Positions 61,425 through 64,000 of a stretch of DNA of 64,000 bases are shown here, one piece after another. The stretch covers positions 62,001 to 126,000 of the forward strand of contig NZ_QEXM01000025.1 in the NCBI RefSeq assembly GCF_004127445.1, written 5' to 3'. Origin of the DNA: Streptomyces alfalfae. GTDB taxonomy: Bacteria > Actinomycetota > Actinomycetes > Streptomycetales > Streptomycetaceae. Numbering within the stretch: the stretch's first letter is position 1; each line of letters starts with the position of its first letter. The notes beneath the pieces were generated by a model. It had not been told where the DNA came from. It searched no databases and saw only the letters and a list, made by a program, of their open reading frames with translations. The position numbers and the translations under genes are program-made.

Positions 61425-62731
61425 CGGCCCGCCCCGTTCCCCGTGTCGAACCGGACGCAGAACCTGCCGCCGAGCCAGCGTCCGGCCCACTGGCCGGCGC
61501 GGGTCGGGGAACACGCGGGCGGCTTCGCCGCTCCGGCCGGCTCGGCGGCGCCCCCGATCCCCGCGGACAGCAGGTCCCGGTACACCGCCGAGGCACTGGG
61601 ATTGGTGGTGCACTGCCATACGCCGTGGGGGCAGTAGTCGGTGAGGGTGTTGTACAACGGCTTCTTTTCCTTCATCCATTCCAGCATGCCGCGCATGTAT
61701 TCTTCGTTGTCACCGTTGCGGAAAAGACCCCATTCGGGATACGAGATGGGCTTGTTGTGGGCCGCCGCGAAGTCGACGTGGTCCTGGAGCCCATAGGGTT
61801 CCTTGACCTGCTCGTCGAACGGCATTCCGCGCGGCTGGTCGTACGAATCCATGCCGATGATGTCGACAACCTCGTCGCCGGGATAGCACTGCGTCCACGG
61901 AATGGCGTCACGCCCCCTGTTGGGCGTGAAGTCGAACTGAAACTTCTGTCCATGCACCGACCGCATTGTGGTGACGATCCTGTTCCAGTACCTCTTCCAG
62001 GACTCCGGGTCCGGGCCGCACCGATGCGTGTAGGTCGTGCCGTTCATCTCCCAGCCGAGCACGATCACCGTCTCGGGCACGCCCAGGTCGACCAGGCGCT
62101 GGGCGAGCACCCGGAAGTGCTCGTCGAAGTGGCCGGCGGCGCCCCTGCGCAGCAGCGCCGCGACCTCGGCGTCCTCGACGCCCTCCTCGTTCCGCTCCAG
62201 CATGGGCACGTTGAGCACGAAGAGCCGGTCGTCCTGCTTCTTGCGCCAGTCGGCCCATCCTTCGAGGAACTTCGGCGCGCCCGCGATGTTGCTCCAGCGG
62301 TCGCCGGGCAGATACGTGTGCCCGACCCGCAGCTCCATGCCGCCGAGCCACTCGCTCAGTTCGTCCATGCGCGCGACCCCGGCCGTCCCGTAGTCGAGAT
62401 AGGCGCCGAAGGCGGGCGCCTTGACCGGCCCGGGGGCCTCCTTCGGGGGCTCGGGGGCCTCCTTCGGCGGTTCGGGGAGGAACGGCGGGGCGGGGTCGGG
62501 GGCCGAGGGCGCCGCCGAGGCGTCCCCCGGCGACAGCGGGAGCGCGGGCACGGGTGCGGGCGAGGGTGACGCCGAGGCCGCGCCCGGCGAGGCCGAGGGG
62601 CCGGGCGGCGGTCCGCCGTCCCGCGGGACGCCCGCCGCGCAGGCCGGCGCGGCGGCGATGACCATCGACACGGCAATTCCTCCGGCAAGGGAGGAAAACC
62701 GTTCTCCGCGTCGCGTGCGCCGTGGGGCCAT
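61418..62731 (-). CDS. Secreted GH26-like glycoside hydrolase
   Basis: A 437-residue secreted hydrolase, convergent with the cluster. A signal peptide (LAGGIAVSMVIAAAPACAAG, possible lipobox AACAA) and a ~75-residue Pro/Ala/Ser linker precede the (beta/alpha)8 domain. Asp/Glu motifs are IVLGWEMNGTTYTHRC (acid/base Glu near 231) and PISYPEWGLFRNGDNEEY (nucleophile Glu near 327), the beta-mannanase/GH26 arrangement. It may trim or release the polymer made by the cluster. The four C-terminal Cys could form disulfides. Confidence 0.85.
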   Translation of the reverse strand: MAPRRTRRGERFSSLAGGIAVSMVIAAAPACAAGVPRDGGPPPGPSASPGAASASPSPAPVPALPLSPGDASAAPSAPDPAPPFLPEPPKEAPEPPKEAPGPVKAPAFGAYLDYGTAGVARMDELSEWLGGMELRVGHTYLPGDRWSNIAGAPKFLEGWADWRKKQDDRLFVLNVPMLERNEEGVEDAEVAALLRRGAAGHFDEHFRVLAQRLVDLGVPETVIVLGWEMNGTTYTHRCGPDPESWKRYWNRIVTTMRSVHGQKFQFDFTPNRGRDAIPWTQCYPGDEVVDIIGMDSYDQPRGMPFDEQVKEPYGLQDHVDFAAAHNKPISYPEWGLFRNGDNEEYMRGMLEWMKEKKPLYNTLTDYCPHGVWQCTTNPSASAVYRDLLSAGIGGAAEPAGAAKPPACSPTRAGQWAGRWLGGRFCVRFDTGNGAGRY

Positions 62732-62763
62732 GACCGCTCCTTAATCTTTTCGCGCTCACGTAC

Positions 62764-62776
62764 TGACGTTCCGTCA
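62764..62776. promoter_or_regulatory. TGACG-N3-CGTCA dyad in divergent promoter
   Basis: Perfect 5-bp arms at 62764-62768 and 62772-62776, in the visibly AT-rich 130-base gap between the GH26-like gene and the ATP-grasp gene. A plausible shared operator. Confidence 0.45.
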
Positions 62777-62861
62777 TATGTATTTCTTTTGCGCCAATCG
62801 AGCTTCTAATCCTGGGTTACGCCACCTCGCCCACAAGGGCGACCGAGCAAGGAGGGCGAAT

Positions 62862-64000
62862 TTGCCGTCCCTGGACACGAGGACCCCCGCGGTCCTGCTG
62901 CGGATCGACCGCAATCCTTTCCACCACGGGACGTTGGGCGCCGTACGTTCCCTGGGACGCGCGGGAGTGGAGGTCCATCTGGTGGCCGACGACCACGAAA
63001 GTCCCGTACGGCACTCGCGGCATCTGCACCGGATGCACCCGCCGCCCCCGCCCGGGGCGCCGCCCGCCGAGGTGGCGCGCGCCCTGCGGCGGGTCGCGCC
63101 GGACCTCTCCGGGCCCGCCGTGCTGATCCCCATGGACGACGCGGGCGCCCTCGCGGTCAGCGCGCTGCACGCGGAGCTGTGCGACGTCTATCTGCTGCCG
63201 CGCCCGGCGGGGAACACGGCCGAGCGCGTCGCGGACAAGGCCACCCTCGCCCAGGTGTGCGAACAGGCCGGTGTGGCGCACCCGCTCACCCTCGCCCCGG
63301 AGTCGGCCGCCGAGGCCGCCCGCGCCGTACGCCGCCTCGGGCTGCCCGCCGTGGCCAAGTGGAGCCGCCCCTGGCTTCTCCCCCAGGGGGCGGGCCTGCG
63401 CAGCACCACCGTGATCGGCTCCCCGCGGGAGGCCGCGGCCCTGTTCGAACGCCGCGACGAGGCCGGCAGCCCCCTGCTGCTCCAGGCGTTCGTGCCGGGA
63501 GCCGGAGACGCCGGAGGCGTTGACTGGTTCGTCCAGGGCTGCGCCGGGAGCGATGGCGTCGTACGCGGCGGCGGCACGGGCCGCAAGCACCGCTCCTGGC
63601 CGCGCTCGGCGGGGCTCACGGTCAACGGCGAGTGGACCGCGAACCCCGAACTGTGGTCCGCAGCCGCCCGGCTGGTCGCGGCCCTCGGCTACCGGGGGAT
63701 CTTCGACCTGGACTTCCGCAGGGACGCCCGTACCGGCGACTTCCACCTCATCGACTTCAACCCGCGCCCCGGGGCCCAGTTCCGCCTCTTCGCCGACGGC
63801 GCCGGGACGGACGTGGTGCGCGCCCTGCACCTGGATCTCACCCACCGGCCGGCGCCCGCCCCGCGGCCCCTCGTCGGCCGCACCTTCCTGGTGGAGAACT
63901 ACGCGCCGCTCAGCGCCCTGCGCGCCCTCCCCCTCCCGGGCCGGCGCGCCCCTTCGCCGCCGCGCGAACTGGCCTGGCACTGCGGCGACGACCCCGCCCC
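62862..64000 (+). CDS. ATP-grasp ligase-like protein, 3' end outside window
   Basis: At least 379 residues of an ATP-grasp enzyme, beginning LPSLDTRTPAVLLRIDRNPF. The N-terminal pre-ATP-grasp Rossmann half (LGAVRSLGRAGVEVHLVADD) is followed by RVADKATLAQVCEQAGVAHP, PAVAKWSRPWLLP (ATP-binding Lys), and IFDLDFRRDARTGDFHLIDF then NPRPG, with the metal-binding Asp/Asn. These enzymes ligate a carboxylate to an amine or sugar-linked acceptor. TTG 62862 follows GGAGGG at 62851-62856. It is divergent from the GH26-like gene. Confidence 0.85.
   Translation, partial: MPSLDTRTPAVLLRIDRNPFHHGTLGAVRSLGRAGVEVHLVADDHESPVRHSRHLHRMHPPPPPGAPPAEVARALRRVAPDLSGPAVLIPMDDAGALAVSALHAELCDVYLLPRPAGNTAERVADKATLAQVCEQAGVAHPLTLAPESAAEAARAVRRLGLPAVAKWSRPWLLPQGAGLRSTTVIGSPREAAALFERRDEAGSPLLLQAFVPGAGDAGGVDWFVQGCAGSDGVVRGGGTGRKHRSWPRSAGLTVNGEWTANPELWSAAARLVAALGYRGIFDLDFRRDARTGDFHLIDFNPRPGAQFRLFADGAGTDVVRALHLDLTHRPAPAPRPLVGRTFLVENYAPLSALRALPLPGRRAPSPPRELAWHCGDDPA

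Overview
The window is a high-GC actinomycete chromosome segment, almost certainly Streptomyces. The third codon position is nearly always G or C, there are two chaplins, a melC1/melC2-type tyrosinase pair and a WhiB-family wblA gene, and the gene order acs-nhaA-marP-nudix-nth-crp-...-arsA pair-wblA-penicillin-binding protein fits the conserved Streptomyces core as I remember it.

Layout. (1) 1-19.9 kb is housekeeping core: acetyl-CoA synthetase (5' end outside the window), Na+/H+ antiporter, MarP-like periplasmic protease, endonuclease III, Crp, a four-gene minus-strand operon (DUF4177, RidA, NUDIX, metallo-beta-lactamase fold), two ArsA-like ATPases, wblA, a bifunctional penicillin-binding protein, a YqeY-like protein and a metallophosphoesterase. 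(2) 19.9-31.4 kb is an island inserted at a tRNA-Pro(CGG) gene. The tRNA 3' end is repeated at 31351-31395 (44 of 45 bases). The island carries a TIR-like protein with a zinc-ribbon partner, a C5 cytosine methyltransferase, and a convergent operon encoding a winged-helix/zinc protein, a ParB-like protein, an SNF2-like helicase, a NaeI-family endonuclease and a Vsr nickase. A divergent HTH regulator and two very small genes follow. I find no integrase inside the island. (3) 31.4-32.3 kb looks like a second, decayed element: a 43-residue relic of a tyrosine-integrase C-terminus, one small gene and a third, degenerate att-like end.

(4) 32.7-46.8 kb is accessory chromosome: an nSTAND-like ATPase with two seven-bladed WD40 propellers' worth of repeats, a glycosyltransferase and an FkbM methyltransferase separated by a 33-bp minisatellite, an amidohydrolase, a DoxX-like protein, an HTH/glycine-zipper membrane protein, a PRC-barrel/DUF2382 stress protein and an FAD monooxygenase. 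(5) 46.9-51.7 kb encodes mostly secreted or surface proteins: two chaplins, three small secreted proteins, and a VKOR-melC1-melC2 run. (6) 52.0-64.0 kb is an exopolysaccharide cluster. Eight plus-strand genes overlap or nearly touch (GT4, priming sugar transferase, O-antigen-ligase-like polymerase, MurJ-like flippase, polysaccharide deacetylase, GT4, Wzz-like protein, FemAB/GNAT-like protein). A secreted GH26-like hydrolase on the minus strand and an ATP-grasp gene cut by the window end follow.

The best candidate for an undescribed system is the NaeI/Vsr/methyltransferase set joined to an SNF2 helicase, a ParB-like protein and a winged-helix/zinc protein, moving as an integrase-less tRNA-bounded cassette. 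Family calls come from reading motifs in the translated sequence; no database search was run.
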